Source: Alteromonas sp. IB21 (GTDB taxonomy: Bacteria; Pseudomonadota; Gammaproteobacteria; Enterobacterales; Alteromonadaceae). From it: a stretch of 64,000 nucleotides of DNA. The DNA is taken from the NCBI RefSeq assembly GCF_016405965.1, contig NZ_JAEFCD010000005.1, positions 62,001 through 126,000 of the forward strand, in the 5' to 3' direction. Below, piece by piece: positions 1 through 10,654 of the stretch. The position numbers and the translations under genes are program-made. The first letter of the stretch is position 1. Every line of letters starts with the position of its first letter. The notes under the pieces are model-generated. The model was not told where the DNA came from and searched no databases. It saw only the letters and a program-made list of their open reading frames with translations.

Positions 1-9
1 ATATTTTGT

Positions 10-495
10 ATGCTGGTAAAGACGCCAAAACACCTTGACCGAATAGACAGGAATATTCTTATACAACTCCAGAAAAACGGGCGTATATCAAACGTTGAAC
101 TTGCTAAAGAGGTGGGTTTAAGCCCCAGTCCGTGTCTAGAGAGAGTAAAAAGGCTAGAGTCACAAGGCTATATCAAAGGTTATCACGCCATTGTTGACCC
201 TGAGAAGCTGGGGGCCGCAATGCTGGTGTTTGTAGAGATAACCTTAACTAAGACATCTGTCGATATCTTTGCAGAATTTTCTGCTGCGGTAAAACTGCAT
301 GACGATATACAGGAATGTCATTTGGTATCGGGAGATTTTGATTTTCTTTTAAAAGCACGTGTAGCGGATATGGGAAGTTACCGCAAACTGTTAGGCGATA
401 CGTTGTTACGATTACCTGGGGTTAGCGAGTCACGCACCTATGTCGTGATGGAAGAGGTAAAAAGTACATCGTCACTTCGCATTAATTTGAAGTAA
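10..495 (+). CDS. lrp: Lrp/AsnC-family transcriptional regulator
   Basis: The 161-residue protein has the usual Lrp build: an N-terminal helix-turn-helix (residues about 10-60, with LDRIDRNILIQLQKNGRISN and a clear recognition helix) and a C-terminal RAM ligand-binding domain from about residue 70. Lrp regulators sense leucine or other amino acids and control amino-acid metabolism. It lies just upstream of ftsK in the same direction, the order seen in Escherichia coli (lrp-ftsK-lolA-rarA-serS), which supports true Lrp rather than a paralogue. Its promoter lies outside the window. The 285 bp before ftsK show no convincing gene. Confidence 0.93.
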   Translation: MLVKTPKHLDRIDRNILIQLQKNGRISNVELAKEVGLSPSPCLERVKRLESQGYIKGYHAIVDPEKLGAAMLVFVEITLTKTSVDIFAEFSAAVKLHDDIQECHLVSGDFDFLLKARVADMGSYRKLLGDTLLRLPGVSESRTYVVMEEVKSTSSLRINLK

Positions 496-780
496 TGAAA
501 GCGTGGCTCAATTGCTTAATTTTATGGTAGGCTGTGCAAAAATACAGTGTTTGAGTCTTTTTATAGGGAAATGAGAAGAGTCACACGGAAGGGCAGGGAA
601 CCGGTATGTGAATTTAATCGCACTCTCAGTGACTTGCATAAAATAAAAATTATCTAGGAATAGTAGAGAGTTTGCTAAGCTCTTTGCTGCTATTAGCGCA
701 TACCTCATGTGACAGCATGTAAAAAAACATGTCACGATAGCTGTGGTAAATGCGATGGAATTTGAAGGTTTTTTAGGGTT

Positions 781-3570
781 ATGGCGCGATTAACAGGGGT
801 TCAGCGAGTGTGGGAAGCAGGCATGATTATCGCCTGTGTTTTCGCCTTCTTTTTATTGCTGGCACTAGCATCTTTTCATCCAGGAGACCCAGGTTGGAGT
901 CAGGCTGGGTTGCAATTAGACGTACACAACTGGGTTGGAGCAACCGGAGCGTGGGTCGCTGATCTACTACTTTTTTCTTTTGGTTTTCTTGCTTATCTAT
1001 TGCCGTTTGGCGCCGCTTTTTTAGGCTGGTTTTTGTTTCAGCATATCAAAGAACTGGACGAGTTTGACTACCTCACCATTGGATTGCGTATTATTGGCGG
1101 TTTACTCATGGCTCTTGGCGCAACGGGTATTGCCAGTATTAACTTTGACGATATTTACAATTTTTCAGCTGGCGGTTTTGTCGGCGACGTTATTAGTTCA
1201 GCACTTGTGCCATACTTTAATACTGCGGGCACAATACTTTTGCTACTATGCTTTTTCTGCACCGGTTTCACTCTACTTACCGGTATAAGCTGGCTAACCA
1301 TCATCGACAGGCTAGGCGAGGGTACGCTGTGGTTAGGGCGTAAGACACTTTCTGCTCCTCAGAGCCTTCTAGCTTTGGAAATGCCGCGCTTGGCTCTTTC
1401 CAACAAATCCTCTCAACAGTCTAGCGAGGAAAGTACAGAGTTAGATATCACAAGTATGCGTGCTGAGCCCCTTGCGCCAAACGTTGATGCTCAGCAATCG
1501 CGCGCGCAACCTACGGTTTCAAGGCGCAGCGAGCCAACGTTTAGTAGTGATGACCTAGACGACGAGCCCCCGTTTTACGCATATGACACAAAGAAAAACG
1601 CCAACAAGACAGTGCCTGTAAACAGTAGCGAGACGGAAGGTGAAACGGGTGAGAAGGCTGAAACAGAATCTGACAACACACAGGCGGACACCAAAAAGTC
1701 TCCATTTTCTTTGTCAGGTTTACGCAATGCCGTTACTGATACCGTTAAAGATAAAGTCGGGTTCGGCAAATCTCATGAAGATGAAGCTGGTAAAGACAAT
1801 ATACTTGCTGATCATCTGCAAGACGACGCTCCTTTGCAAAGTCCGCACATTAATTTTGACGAGTTAGAAGCGTTTGATGAAGATTTGCCCTATGAAACAG
1901 GTACTAAGCCAGTTTCCTCTGTAAGCAATACACCTTCTAGCGATCACGCAGCGGAAGCAGAACACGAGAATGCTCCGGCACAGGCTCAAAATAATCAAAA
2001 CGCACAAAATTTTGCTCCCGCTGCGCTAGGAGCAAGACCAGTAAAAGCAAGAGCAGGAGAGGTAGACCCTAATTTACCGCCCATGCCATCGTTTGATTTA
2101 TTAGAGCGCGCCGATAAGCACGAAAATCCGCTTACTCCTGAAGAGATTGAGGGGATTTCACGGCTTGTAGAAGAGAAGCTTGCTGATTTTAATATAGAAG
2201 CCACAGTCGTGGGGGTATACCCTGGCCCGGTAATTACTCGCTTTGAGTTAGATCTGGCGCCTGGGGTAAAAGTGAGTAAAATCACCGGCCTTTCAAAAGA
2301 CTTGGCCCGCGCTATGTCAGCAATCTCAGTACGCGTTGTTGAAGTTATTCCGGGCAAATCAGTTATCGGCTTAGAACTTCCGAATAAAAAGCGAGAAATG
2401 GTGCGCTTAAGCGAAGTGATTAGTTGCGACACGTTCCAATCAAATAAATCGCCGTTAACTATGGTGCTGGGTGCAGATATCTCAGGCCAACCCGTTGTCG
2501 TTGATCTGGCAAAAATGCCTCACTTATTGGTAGCTGGTACAACAGGCTCAGGTAAATCAGTGGGCGTAAACGTGATGATATTGAGCTTGCTCTACAAGAG
2601 CACGCCTGAAGACGTGCGCATGATCATGATTGACCCCAAAATGCTTGAACTATCTGTATATGAAGGCATTCCCCATTTACTGTCGGAAGTGGTTACAGAC
2701 ATGAAAGAGGCCGCTAATGCGCTTCGTTGGTGTGTGGGTGAAATGGAACGCCGTTATCGACTTATGAGCGCCCTTGGTGTACGTAACCTTAAAGGCTATA
2801 ACGCAAAAGTTAAAGAGGCCATTGCCAACGGTACGCCAATTAAAGATCCGCTTTGGAAGAATGAAGAAAGTATGGACGCTGAGGCGCCAGACTTGGGTAA
2901 GCTTCCCGCTATTGTGGTCGTTGTTGATGAATTTGCCGACATGATGATGATAGTGGGCAAAAAAGTTGAAGAACTCATTGCACGTATTGCACAGAAAGCC
3001 CGTGCTGCGGGCATACACCTTATTCTTGCCACACAGCGTCCGTCTGTAGATGTTATTACAGGTCTGATTAAAGCGAATATTCCAACTCGTTGTGCGTTTC
3101 AGGTATCGAGCAAAATTGATTCAAGAACCATACTGGATCAGCAAGGTGCTGAAACTCTGCTAGGAATGGGAGATATGCTGTATCTGCCGCCGGGAAGTCC
3201 GGTGCCTACCCGTGTGCACGGTGCGTTTGTGGACGACCATGAAGTGCACGCTGTAGTAGCTGACTGGCAAAAACGCGGTGAACCCGAATACATTGACGAA
3301 ATCTTAAATGGCGAGGCATCGGCAGAAGTTTTACTTCCTGGTGAACAGCCTGAAGGTGAAGACCAGGAGTTTGATGCTTTTTATGACGAAGCTGTGGCTT
3401 TTGTTACTGAAACCCGCCGAGCTAGTGTCTCTAGCGTGCAGCGTAAATTTAGAATTGGTTACAACCGCGCTGCGCGACTAGTTGAACAAATGGAAATGAG
3501 TGGTGTCGTAAGTGCACAGGGGCATAACGGGAACCGTGAGGTACTTGCACCGCCGCCCCACAAAGAATAA
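781..3570 (+). CDS. ftsK: DNA translocase FtsK
   Basis: 929 residues. FtsK is the septum-anchored, ATP-driven pump that moves the chromosome terminus and activates XerCD at dif. The N-terminus holds about four membrane segments (residues 10-180). A long acidic, low-complexity linker follows (about 200-440), then the RecA-like motor with Walker A GTTGSGKS near residue 585 and Walker [11 protein letters not shown]. The C-terminal gamma winged helix that reads KOPS is present (about residues 865-925, with [20 protein letters not shown]). The linker is shorter than in E. coli FtsK (about 1330 residues). The lolA gene follows after 16 bp, so co-transcription is likely. Confidence 0.97.
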   Translation: MARLTGVQRVWEAGMIIACVFAFFLLLALASFHPGDPGWSQAGLQLDVHNWVGATGAWVADLLLFSFGFLAYLLPFGAAFLGWFLFQHIKELDEFDYLTIGLRIIGGLLMALGATGIASINFDDIYNFSAGGFVGDVISSALVPYFNTAGTILLLLCFFCTGFTLLTGISWLTIIDRLGEGTLWLGRKTLSAPQSLLALEMPRLALSNKSSQQSSEESTELDITSMRAEPLAPNVDAQQSRAQPTVSRRSEPTFSSDDLDDEPPFYAYDTKKNANKTVPVNSSETEGETGEKAETESDNTQADTKKSPFSLSGLRNAVTDTVKDKVGFGKSHEDEAGKDNILADHLQDDAPLQSPHINFDELEAFDEDLPYETGTKPVSSVSNTPSSDHAAEAEHENAPAQAQNNQNAQNFAPAALGARPVKARAGEVDPNLPPMPSFDLLERADKHENPLTPEEIEGISRLVEEKLADFNIEATVVGVYPGPVITRFELDLAPGVKVSKITGLSKDLARAMSAISVRVVEVIPGKSVIGLELPNKKREMVRLSEVISCDTFQSNKSPLTMVLGADISGQPVVVDLAKMPHLLVAGTTGSGKSVGVNVMILSLLYKSTPEDVRMIMIDPKMLELSVYEGIPHLLSEVVTDMKEAANALRWCVGEMERRYRLMSALGVRNLKGYNAKVKEAIANGTPIKDPLWKNEESMDAEAPDLGKLPAIVVVVDEFADMMMIVGKKVEELIARIAQKARAAGIHLILATQRPSVDVITGLIKANIPTRCAFQVSSKIDSRTILDQQGAETLLGMGDMLYLPPGSPVPTRVHGAFVDDHEVHAVVADWQKRGEPEYIDEILNGEASAEVLLPGEQPEGEDQEFDAFYDEAVAFVTETRRASVSSVQRKFRIGYNRAARLVEQMEMSGVVSAQGHNGNREVLAPPPHKE

Positions 3571-3586
3571 CGAATGGATTGAATAA

Positions 3587-4333
3587 ATGAATAAAGCAGT
3601 TTCGGTTTATTTTATAAGTGCACTAACCGCTGGCGGCCTAACGTTAAATGCTGCCAACGCATCGGCAGAATTAGCCACTAATAGCAGCGTAGACGTCATT
3701 GGTACAACGCTTCAAGATAGTATAGATGACTCAGTGAGTTCATCGCTGCAGGCGCGATTGAGCAACATGAAACAGTTCCGTTCAGGCTTTGCTCAAACAG
3801 TAGTAGACGCGCAGCAAAACGTGGTGCATGAGGCCCAAGGCACACTTACCATGACCCGTCCCAATAAGCTACGCTGGGAAACAACATTTCCTGATGAAAC
3901 TTTGCTGGTAGCCGATGGCGAAGCGGTTTGGAATGTGGATACCTTTGTTGAGCAGGTGACGGTACTATCTCAAGATAATGCGATTAAAGATAACCCTATC
4001 GTTTTGCTTACATCGACGGATGAAGCAACGTGGTCAAAGTTTTCTATCAGCCAAATGAGCAGTGGTGTATCTACTAACAATTCGGCAAGTGACATCAATA
4101 GCGATACTGTGATGCAAAGTTATCAAATCACGCCTAAAGAGGAAGGGGGGCAAATCGTTACTCTCACGCTGTCTTTCAACCAAGATAACGAACTGGCTTC
4201 GCTCAATATGCTAGATGCCCAACAACAGGTAAGCACCTTAGTATTCAATAATATTGAAACCCGTTTTCCTATTCCTGCCGATACATTTTCAGTAGATATC
4301 CCAGATAGCTTTATAGTTGATGACCAGCGTTAA
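3587..4333 (+). CDS. lolA: Outer-membrane lipoprotein carrier protein LolA
   Basis: 248-residue periplasmic chaperone that takes lipoproteins from LolCDE and delivers them to LolB. A Sec signal peptide covers about residues 1-27 with a plausible cleavage after ASA. The family core starts near residue 55 ([20 protein letters not shown]) and includes the conserved NKLRWET segment. The protein is about 45 residues longer than E. coli LolA; the extra length is a serine/asparagine-rich stretch after the signal and a polar insert near residue 165. It sits between ftsK and rarA as in E. coli, and its stop overlaps the rarA start. Confidence 0.92.
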   Translation: MNKAVSVYFISALTAGGLTLNAANASAELATNSSVDVIGTTLQDSIDDSVSSSLQARLSNMKQFRSGFAQTVVDAQQNVVHEAQGTLTMTRPNKLRWETTFPDETLLVADGEAVWNVDTFVEQVTVLSQDNAIKDNPIVLLTSTDEATWSKFSISQMSSGVSTNNSASDINSDTVMQSYQITPKEEGGQIVTLTLSFNQDNELASLNMLDAQQQVSTLVFNNIETRFPIPADTFSVDIPDSFIVDDQR

Positions 4334-5627
4334 TCAAGACTTCGCGCCGTTGGCGGCGCGCATGCGCCCCGTTACCATAGAAGAATATAGCGGGCAAGAT
4401 CATCTACTGGGAGAGGGCAAACCACTTCGTAAAATGTTAGAGGCAGGGCACTGCCACTCAATGATTTTATGGGGGCCACCAGGCACGGGAAAAACTACGC
4501 TTGCGGAGCTTATCGCTCAGTACACCAATGCATCTGTTCTGCGTATTTCAGCCGTTACTTCTGGGGTGAAAGACATTAGGGCCGCTATGGATACGGCTGA
4601 AGATAATGCCCGTTATAATCAGCGAACGCTGCTTTTTGTTGACGAAGTTCACCGGTTTAATAAAAGTCAGCAGGACGCTTTTCTCCCATTTGTTGAATCT
4701 GGCGTTGTCACCTTTATAGGCGCAACAACAGAAAACCCCTCATTTGAATTAAACAAAGCCTTGTTATCACGAGTTCGTGTGTATGTGTTGAAGATGCTAG
4801 AACCACACGCGCTGTCGGAGCTGATCGACAGGGCGCTAGTCGATACTGAAAAAGGACTGGGCAACAGGGCTCTTGGCATTGACGAAACAGCCAGAAACGC
4901 GCTTATCGATTTAAGTGGCGGTGATGCCCGCCGTCTTCTCACTTATTTGGAACTAGCTGCAGATTTCACAAGCGCTAACGACATTACCGTTAGCGATGTT
5001 GAACATGCTGTAGGCGAGAAAGTTGCCACTTACGACAACAAAGGCGATACCTTCTACGATTTGATTTCTGCTTTCCATAAATCGGTAAGAGGCTCAGACC
5101 CAGATGCAGCTTTGTATTGGTACGCGAGAATATTGGACGGCGGTGGTGATGCGCTTTACGTTGGCAGGCGTTTACTTGCCATTGCCTCAGAAGATATTGG
5201 TAACGCCGACCCTAGGGCGATGCAGCTATGTATCAATGCCTGGGATACGTTTCACCGCGTAGGGCCTGCTGAAGGCGAGCGTGCTATAGCGCAAGCAGCA
5301 GTGTATTGCGCGCTAGCGGCGAAAAGTAACGCCGTTTATATGGCGTTTAACGAAGCGAAAGCACTGGCGCGCAAAACCTCAGATGCGCCGGTTCCCATGC
5401 ACTTGCGCAATGCGCCTACCTCGCTGATGAAAGAGCTAGGCAACGGCGATGGTTACCGCTATGCGCATAACGAACCCAATGCTTTTGCGGCGGGAGAATC
5501 TTACTTTCCAGAAAGTCTTACCGGAACTCGCTTATACAACCCCAACGAACGCGGTTTGGAAAAAGCCTTAAAAGCGAAGCGTGAATTTCTCGACACACTT
5601 AATGCGAGAAGTCAGAATAAAAGGTAA
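4320..5627 (+). CDS. rarA: Replication-associated recombination protein RarA (AAA+ clamp-loader-like ATPase)
   Basis: About 435 residues. RarA (MgsA) acts at stalled replication forks together with SSB and the replisome. Walker [10 protein letters not shown] lies near residue 50, Walker [17 protein letters not shown] near residue 105, and sensor motif [13 protein letters not shown] follows; the C-terminal MgsA tetramerisation domain contains AGEGSYF-like residues (AAGESYFPE). The first ATG (4320) overlaps the lolA stop by 14 bp; a TTG one codon earlier is less likely. The overlap suggests translational coupling with lolA. Confidence 0.94.
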   Translation: MTSVNQDFAPLAARMRPVTIEEYSGQDHLLGEGKPLRKMLEAGHCHSMILWGPPGTGKTTLAELIAQYTNASVLRISAVTSGVKDIRAAMDTAEDNARYNQRTLLFVDEVHRFNKSQQDAFLPFVESGVVTFIGATTENPSFELNKALLSRVRVYVLKMLEPHALSELIDRALVDTEKGLGNRALGIDETARNALIDLSGGDARRLLTYLELAADFTSANDITVSDVEHAVGEKVATYDNKGDTFYDLISAFHKSVRGSDPDAALYWYARILDGGGDALYVGRRLLAIASEDIGNADPRAMQLCINAWDTFHRVGPAEGERAIAQAAVYCALAAKSNAVYMAFNEAKALARKTSDAPVPMHLRNAPTSLMKELGNGDGYRYAHNEPNAFAAGESYFPESLTGTRLYNPNERGLEKALKAKREFLDTLNARSQNKR

Positions 5628-5728
5628 AGTGCAAATCTGTACAGTGACTCACTGTTAAAACCTTTACTAGTTAAAAAGGGTCACTTCAACAAACAACTCA
5701 ATTAAAAAAATGCGCTAGGGAGTTATTC

Positions 5729-6112
5729 GTGCCTCAGGGGTTAGCTTTGTACTGTTTTATTGCCGCTGGCGGGGCGACCGGCGCATGTTTACGTTATTTT
5801 GTTACCACAAGTGTTGATTCCTTATTTGGAAAACACATGCCGTTTGGTACACTAACGGTGAATGTGGTTGGGTCGTTTGCACTCGCATTGCTGTACGGTT
5901 TTATCGAACGTCACGATTTAAGCGAATCCCCATACCGAGCGCTTATCGGTGTAGGGTTATTAGGTGCCTTTACCACATTTTCAACATTTTCCGTTGAAAC
6001 CTTAACTTTATTAGAAAACGGGTTGTGGCTTAAAGCCGCAGCAAATGTATTTCTTAACGTTGGCGCTTGCCTAATAGCAGGTTGGCTAGCCATTCAATTA
6101 ATGAAAGGATAA
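5729..6112 (+). CDS. crcB: Fluoride-specific ion channel CrcB (Fluc)
   Basis: 127 residues with four hydrophobic segments, the length of a dual-topology Fluc subunit. Fluc exports fluoride across the inner membrane. Family signatures are visible: GGATGACLRY near the N-terminus, GTLTVNVVGSF in the second helix (with the conserved Asn), and TTFSTFSVE in the third helix, the part that lines the pore. The start is GTG. It lies 10 bp before serS, an arrangement that suggests a shared transcript. I see no crcB-type fluoride riboswitch in the 100 bp upstream. Confidence 0.93.
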   Translation: MPQGLALYCFIAAGGATGACLRYFVTTSVDSLFGKHMPFGTLTVNVVGSFALALLYGFIERHDLSESPYRALIGVGLLGAFTTFSTFSVETLTLLENGLWLKAAANVFLNVGACLIAGWLAIQLMKG

Positions 6113-6116
6113 TTAG

Positions 6117-7421
<1,305 letters not shown>

Positions 7422-7465
7422 ACCGGTCTTCATTGACAGACCATCTCTGCAAACGTTATTTTTAG

Positions 7466-7497
7466 ATCCGGTATTTTCACATACCGGATTTTTTTAC
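7466..7497 (+). terminator. Intrinsic terminator after serS
   Basis: A perfect 9-bp stem ATCCGGTAT / ATACCGGAT with a 6-nt loop is followed at once by seven T residues. It stands 45 bp after the serS stop and 25 bp before the next gene, so it should end the crcB-serS transcript. Confidence 0.9.
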
Positions 7498-7522
7498 TGG
7501 GCGCGCGATCGGGAAGTGACCA

Positions 7523-8224
7523 ATGTGCGGATTTATACAACGTATTACCGACTCACCCGATGTTATAGCACTACTTGAAGAAGTCGGGCTTACGCAGACC
7601 ATTCCGCTTTTTGTTGACGAGCACTCTTCAAGCAACGTTATTAACTTTTATCCTGCATTCGGTAAAGCGCCCGAAAAGCAAATTACCAACTTAATTGTGT
7701 CTGGTGATAGCACTATAGATGCGACATGGTGGTTTGATGCAAAACCACATGGCGACACGTTAAAAGTTGGGGAGAGAACCACGTTTAACGCCCGCAATCT
7801 AGATAGCCCTTATTGGGAAAAATTTATTCGAAAACGCAGGGCGGTAGTGGTAGCAACGGCAGTAGGGGAGTCCAACCCAGTTGGAAAAGGAAAAGCACAT
7901 TATTTAATGAAGCCCACAAGCGGAGCATTGCTTATTGGCGCGGTATACCGGCGTTTTAGCAATGGGTTGTTTTCCTGTGCGGTTGTGACGCGGCCACCTA
8001 TCGATGGTTTTAGCCAGTATCATGAAAAATCCATACCTTGCTTTTTGCCGCATGACGCTCACGCAATTGACGCGTGGCTGACCAATGACTCCAAGGGAAT
8101 GCTCAATAATGAGGTAGAGTTCATATTAAATAACCCGAGTATTTATACAGATCTTGAGATTACCCGTGTAAAGACTTTTAAAAGTGCAGAGGCAATAGGA
8201 GACACGCAATTACTCAAGGCTTAG
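7523..8224 (+). CDS. SRAP-family protein (YedK/HMCES-like abasic-site DNA-protein crosslinker), divergent
   Basis: 233 residues. SRAP proteins use Cys2 to form a stable crosslink to abasic sites in single-stranded DNA. The start MCGF gives Cys2. The asparagine/arginine pair is in FNARNLDS (about residue 92), the catalytic glutamate can be placed in ATAVGES (about residue 115), and the histidine in YHEKSIPCFLP (about residue 172) aligns with the usual HDRMPVIL. The common GFYEW motif is not preserved, so this is a divergent branch. It follows the serS terminator and probably has its own promoter; a GGGAAG ribosome site precedes the ATG. Confidence 0.78.
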   Translation: MCGFIQRITDSPDVIALLEEVGLTQTIPLFVDEHSSSNVINFYPAFGKAPEKQITNLIVSGDSTIDATWWFDAKPHGDTLKVGERTTFNARNLDSPYWEKFIRKRRAVVVATAVGESNPVGKGKAHYLMKPTSGALLIGAVYRRFSNGLFSCAVVTRPPIDGFSQYHEKSIPCFLPHDAHAIDAWLTNDSKGMLNNEVEFILNNPSIYTDLEITRVKTFKSAEAIGDTQLLKA

Positions 8225-8363
8225 TAGAGGTTTTTCGGCAATTCGCTGAACGCAATTAAAACCCAGTGCAATAATTTGCAAGGTAGAAAGCGTTCACTAA
8301 GTTTGAGGCAGGCGACCCAAACTGCTACAGCCGCCTGTATTAATTTGTTTATCTTATCGAGTG

Positions 8364-8801
8364 CTATCTAAGATAGGACAGCAAGGTTTCCTCATCGGCA
8401 CCTAAAACATTCTTTGTTACTTCTTTGTCGACCACGTCGGTACACGCGGATGACATTCCATTCCTAAGTTTTCCCAAAAATCCTGGTCCGCTAATAATAT
8501 CTATTGAACCTAGCGCACCTCTTTTACGCTCGCTATCTAGCCAATCTGCAATATCACTTGCGAAACGCTCATCCTCAAGTTCAGCTGCATCTTTTCGATT
8601 CATACTGTCTACGCCGGGTACTTGAGACGCAGGAGCCGACTGCCTTCCCGGCCTGCCGGTGTAGATATCTTGATCACTGGCGTCACTAAACTCGTTATGC
8701 CACCTTTTTACTTCAACAAGCGCGGTTCCATGATTGGTATAGGTATAAGCAATGGCGTTGTCGTGGTTGGCAACTATTACGTAGTGTTTTTGAACTGTCA
8801 T
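8364..8801 (-). CDS. Host-attachment-family protein (PF10116 type)
   Basis: 145 residues with this start. The family was named from rhizobial attachment; biochemical function is not established. Supporting features are the N-terminal VIVANHDNAIAYTY strand, the DAAELEDERFASDIADWLDS helix and the SGPGFLGKLRNGMSSAC segment followed by KEVTKNVLG, all typical of the family. I chose the ATG at 8801 because a perfect AGGAGG lies just upstream of it; an ATG six codons earlier would place that ribosome site inside the gene. No signal peptide or membrane segment. It stands alone on the minus strand. Confidence 0.75.
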   Translation of the reverse strand: MTVQKHYVIVANHDNAIAYTYTNHGTALVEVKRWHNEFSDASDQDIYTGRPGRQSAPASQVPGVDSMNRKDAAELEDERFASDIADWLDSERKRGALGSIDIISGPGFLGKLRNGMSSACTDVVDKEVTKNVLGADEETLLSYLR

Positions 8802-9185
8802 ACAGCCTCCTATGTCCATTTATGTAAAACATTCACGCTTATATCCTGTACAACCAAGCAAGTATGAAATAAGTGCCCAGGAATACCGAATAAACGCTAA
8901 TGTAAATGGTGTGTTGCAATATCAGCACCAATGGCATCAATGAACACATAGATAGTACCCAACAAGTTCTAAGTTTTAGTTAAGATAGCGAGTAAGCAGC
9001 GGCTCTATTAAGAGGACGGGCGAAGGGACGAACGTCGAATTATTTATTAGTCAACGGTAGAAAGCGGATTTTAGAGGTAAAAAGAAACCAAACGACAAGC
9101 ATAATTTATGATAGGAGGCTAGCATACTTTGCTAGCCTCCTATCAGATGCGAGAAACGCTCTATAGACTATTCTGAAATCTTGTT
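8802..9185. other. Intergenic region, no gene seen
   Basis: 384 bp between the host-attachment-family gene and tusE. I find no convincing coding sequence or RNA gene on either strand. The only clear structure is the long perfect hairpin at 9109-9145, listed separately. The promoter of the upstream minus-strand gene must lie in the left part. Confidence 0.5.
9109..9145. repeat. 16-bp perfect inverted repeat downstream of tusE
   Basis: Arms 9109-9124 (TGATAGGAGGCTAGCA) and 9130-9145 are perfectly complementary around a 5-nt loop. It lies 40 bp after the tusE stop. There is no T-tract on either side, so it may act as a transcript-stabilising 3' hairpin or a bidirectional stop rather than a classical intrinsic terminator. 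Confidence 0.75.
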
Positions 9186-9533
9186 TTATAAGCACTTAGC
9201 CGGTTTAGGTAAACCAGCAAGTTTGGTGGCTTGCTTAGCTGGGCCTTTTTTAAACAGTCGCTGCAGGTAGCGGCTATTGCCTTTTTCTGGGCCAAATTTA
9301 TTAGCCATGGCTTTTACAAGGGCGCGGATCGCTGGGCTGGTTTCGTATTCTTCATAAAATGCGCGAACGAAACGGACCACTTCCCAATGAGCTTCAGTTA
9401 ATTCAATGTTTTCTTCTTGCGCCAGTGGCTCAACCATTCCTTCTTCCCACTGCGTGTAGTCGAGCAAATACCCGGCTTTGTCTGTAGGAATTTCTTGGCC
9501 CTTATAATTAAAGCTATAGGTTTCTTGCGTCAT
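9186..9533 (-). CDS. tusE: Sulfur relay protein TusE (DsrC family)
   Basis: 115 residues. TusE accepts sulfur from TusD and passes it to MnmA for 2-thiolation of U34 in tRNA-Glu/Gln/Lys. The C-terminal tail ends PKPAKCL with the essential penultimate cysteine; the second cysteine of dissimilatory DsrC, some ten residues earlier, is absent, so this is a TusE rather than a sulfite-reductase partner. The helix motif [15 protein letters not shown] is typical. It overlaps tusB by 4 bp (ATGA), so translation is likely coupled. Confidence 0.92.
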   Translation of the reverse strand: MTQETYSFNYKGQEIPTDKAGYLLDYTQWEEGMVEPLAQEENIELTEAHWEVVRFVRAFYEEYETSPAIRALVKAMANKFGPEKGNSRYLQRLFKKGPAKQATKLAGLPKPAKCL

Positions 9534-9841
9534 GAAAGGGTTACCCAGTGCGTATGTTTTGCTGACAAGGCAGCGAATTCTCTAGAAGTGATAGGCGTAG
9601 CGTTTTCTGGCAGCCTAGCGCCTCGTGAAGATGCATCGCTATCGACAAATGCCAGTTTGAACGGCGATTCTTCTTTGCTGTTATTTGTTAATTTTTCAAA
9701 AAACGTACTTTCGATTGTAGGGGCATAAACGCCGTCGCTTACACACACCACACTTACATCTGCGCCTGATTGTTCAACGGCAGCCGTTAGAAACTGTTTA
9801 TCAGCAATGGAAATCGTTGGGATTGAGATAGTAATAAGCAT
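9530..9841 (-). CDS. tusB: Sulfur relay protein TusB (DsrH family)
   Basis: 103 residues. TusB is the smallest subunit of the TusBCD hexamer in tRNA thiolation. Similarity is weaker than for its partners, but length, the N-terminal strand MLITISIPT, the central [11 protein letters not shown] segment (which resembles the IVLLQDGVYA strand of DsrH) and the C-terminal [20 protein letters not shown] match the family. Position between tusC and tusE with overlapping ends makes the call firm. Confidence 0.85.
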   Translation of the reverse strand: MLITISIPTISIADKQFLTAAVEQSGADVSVVCVSDGVYAPTIESTFFEKLTNNSKEESPFKLAFVDSDASSRGARLPENATPITSREFAALSAKHTHWVTLS

Positions 9842-10209
9842 TAGAAGGTCACCACATGGTCAACGCTTTGTATAAGGGCAAGTTTTTCAGCTGCATTTAC
9901 CCACTCACATTCAAGTTCCTCAAGCAAGTCAGTATTTGCAAGAACATGGTCAATATCGTAAGCGTCTGCACTTGTTTTACATATAAAGCATTCTTCTATG
10001 TCAAAAAAGGGCATACTGGCTAAGCGCTTAGTATGATTCTTGAGTCCCTTAATTGACGCTGATTTAACAAGCTGAAGCACGCCTTGGTTTTCGAAGATCA
10101 CCTTTACTTCGTGCCCGTAGTTTGTTGCAGCGAGCGCGAAATCTAAACCGTCTGGGCTTTTCGCATTAGAAAAGGGGCCCTGTGTAAATCTAATAAGTAA
10201 ACGTGCCAT
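9841..10209 (-). CDS. tusC: Sulfur relay protein TusC (DsrF family)
   Basis: 122 residues. Structural subunit of TusBCD. The fold pattern begins LLIRFTQGPFSNAKSPDGLDFALAAT, very close to the DsrF consensus in which PHG/PDG starts the first helix, followed by VKVIFENQGVLQLV. No conserved catalytic cysteine is expected here. Its start shares one base with the tusD stop and its stop one base with the tusB start, so the genes form one tightly packed transcript. Confidence 0.92.
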   Translation of the reverse strand: MARLLIRFTQGPFSNAKSPDGLDFALAATNYGHEVKVIFENQGVLQLVKSASIKGLKNHTKRLASMPFFDIEECFICKTSADAYDIDHVLANTDLLEELECEWVNAAEKLALIQSVDHVVTF

Positions 10210-10598
10210 TAGAATTGCACCAGCCTATTACACTCGTGAAGGGCAGTAAAAAACTCGCCCAACCCTGCTTGTTCAAACGGCGCTGCAAGGTTGGCGTGTG
10301 CAATGCCATTTTCTTTCGCTTCTAATTCGCTCACAATGCCTCGCTTAACTGCGGCAGTAATGCACACCAGTAGCTTAACATTGTGCGCAGTTGCGAGTGC
10401 CCTCCAGCTATCAAGAGCAAATAGTTCGTCACCGGTGTTAAGCATTAGATTGTTGGTGTGATGAACCCCGTCGCTGTAAAAGAAGACGTGGTTAATTACA
10501 TCACCGTTGTCGATGGCACCTTGCACAAAGGCGAGGGCACGCAATGCAGTGTCGCCCTTAAAAGGTGATGATGTGATAAGTATTGAATATTCTGCCAT
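10209..10598 (-). CDS. tusD: Sulfurtransferase subunit TusD (DsrE family)
   Basis: 129 residues. TusD takes sulfur from TusA and hands it to TusE. The catalytic cysteine is Cys79 in KLLVCITAAVKRGI, matching Cys78 of E. coli. The start YSILITSSPFKGDTALRAL is typical of DsrE. First gene of tusDCBE. The ATG is only 8 bp from the foot of a strong terminator hairpin and has no visible Shine-Dalgarno sequence, so expression may rely on read-through from yccA or an unusual start. Confidence 0.92.
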   Translation of the reverse strand: MAEYSILITSSPFKGDTALRALAFVQGAIDNGDVINHVFFYSDGVHHTNNLMLNTGDELFALDSWRALATAHNVKLLVCITAAVKRGIVSELEAKENGIAHANLAAPFEQAGLGEFFTALHECNRLVQF

Positions 10599-10606
10599 AC
10601 AAATAA

Positions 10607-10630
10607 AAACACCCCGGCTAAGGGGTGTTT
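10607..10630 (-). terminator. Intrinsic terminator between yccA and tusD
   Basis: On the minus strand a 9-bp stem AAACACCCC / GGGGTGTTT with a 6-nt loop leads into TTATTTG. It follows the yccA stop by 24 bp and ends about 8 bp before the tusD start codon, so it should terminate or attenuate transcripts running from yccA into tusDCBE. Confidence 0.82.
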
Positions 10631-10654
10631 ATCTTTTCAACCTTTAACGCTGTA

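Noticed and set aside
508..735. 75-codon minus-strand frame in the lrp-ftsK gap
   Set aside because: No ribosome site, no recognisable domain, composition of chance reading in AT-rich intergenic DNA.
5628..5728. Fluoride riboswitch before crcB
   Set aside because: None of the conserved crcB-motif pieces is seen in the 100 bp leader.
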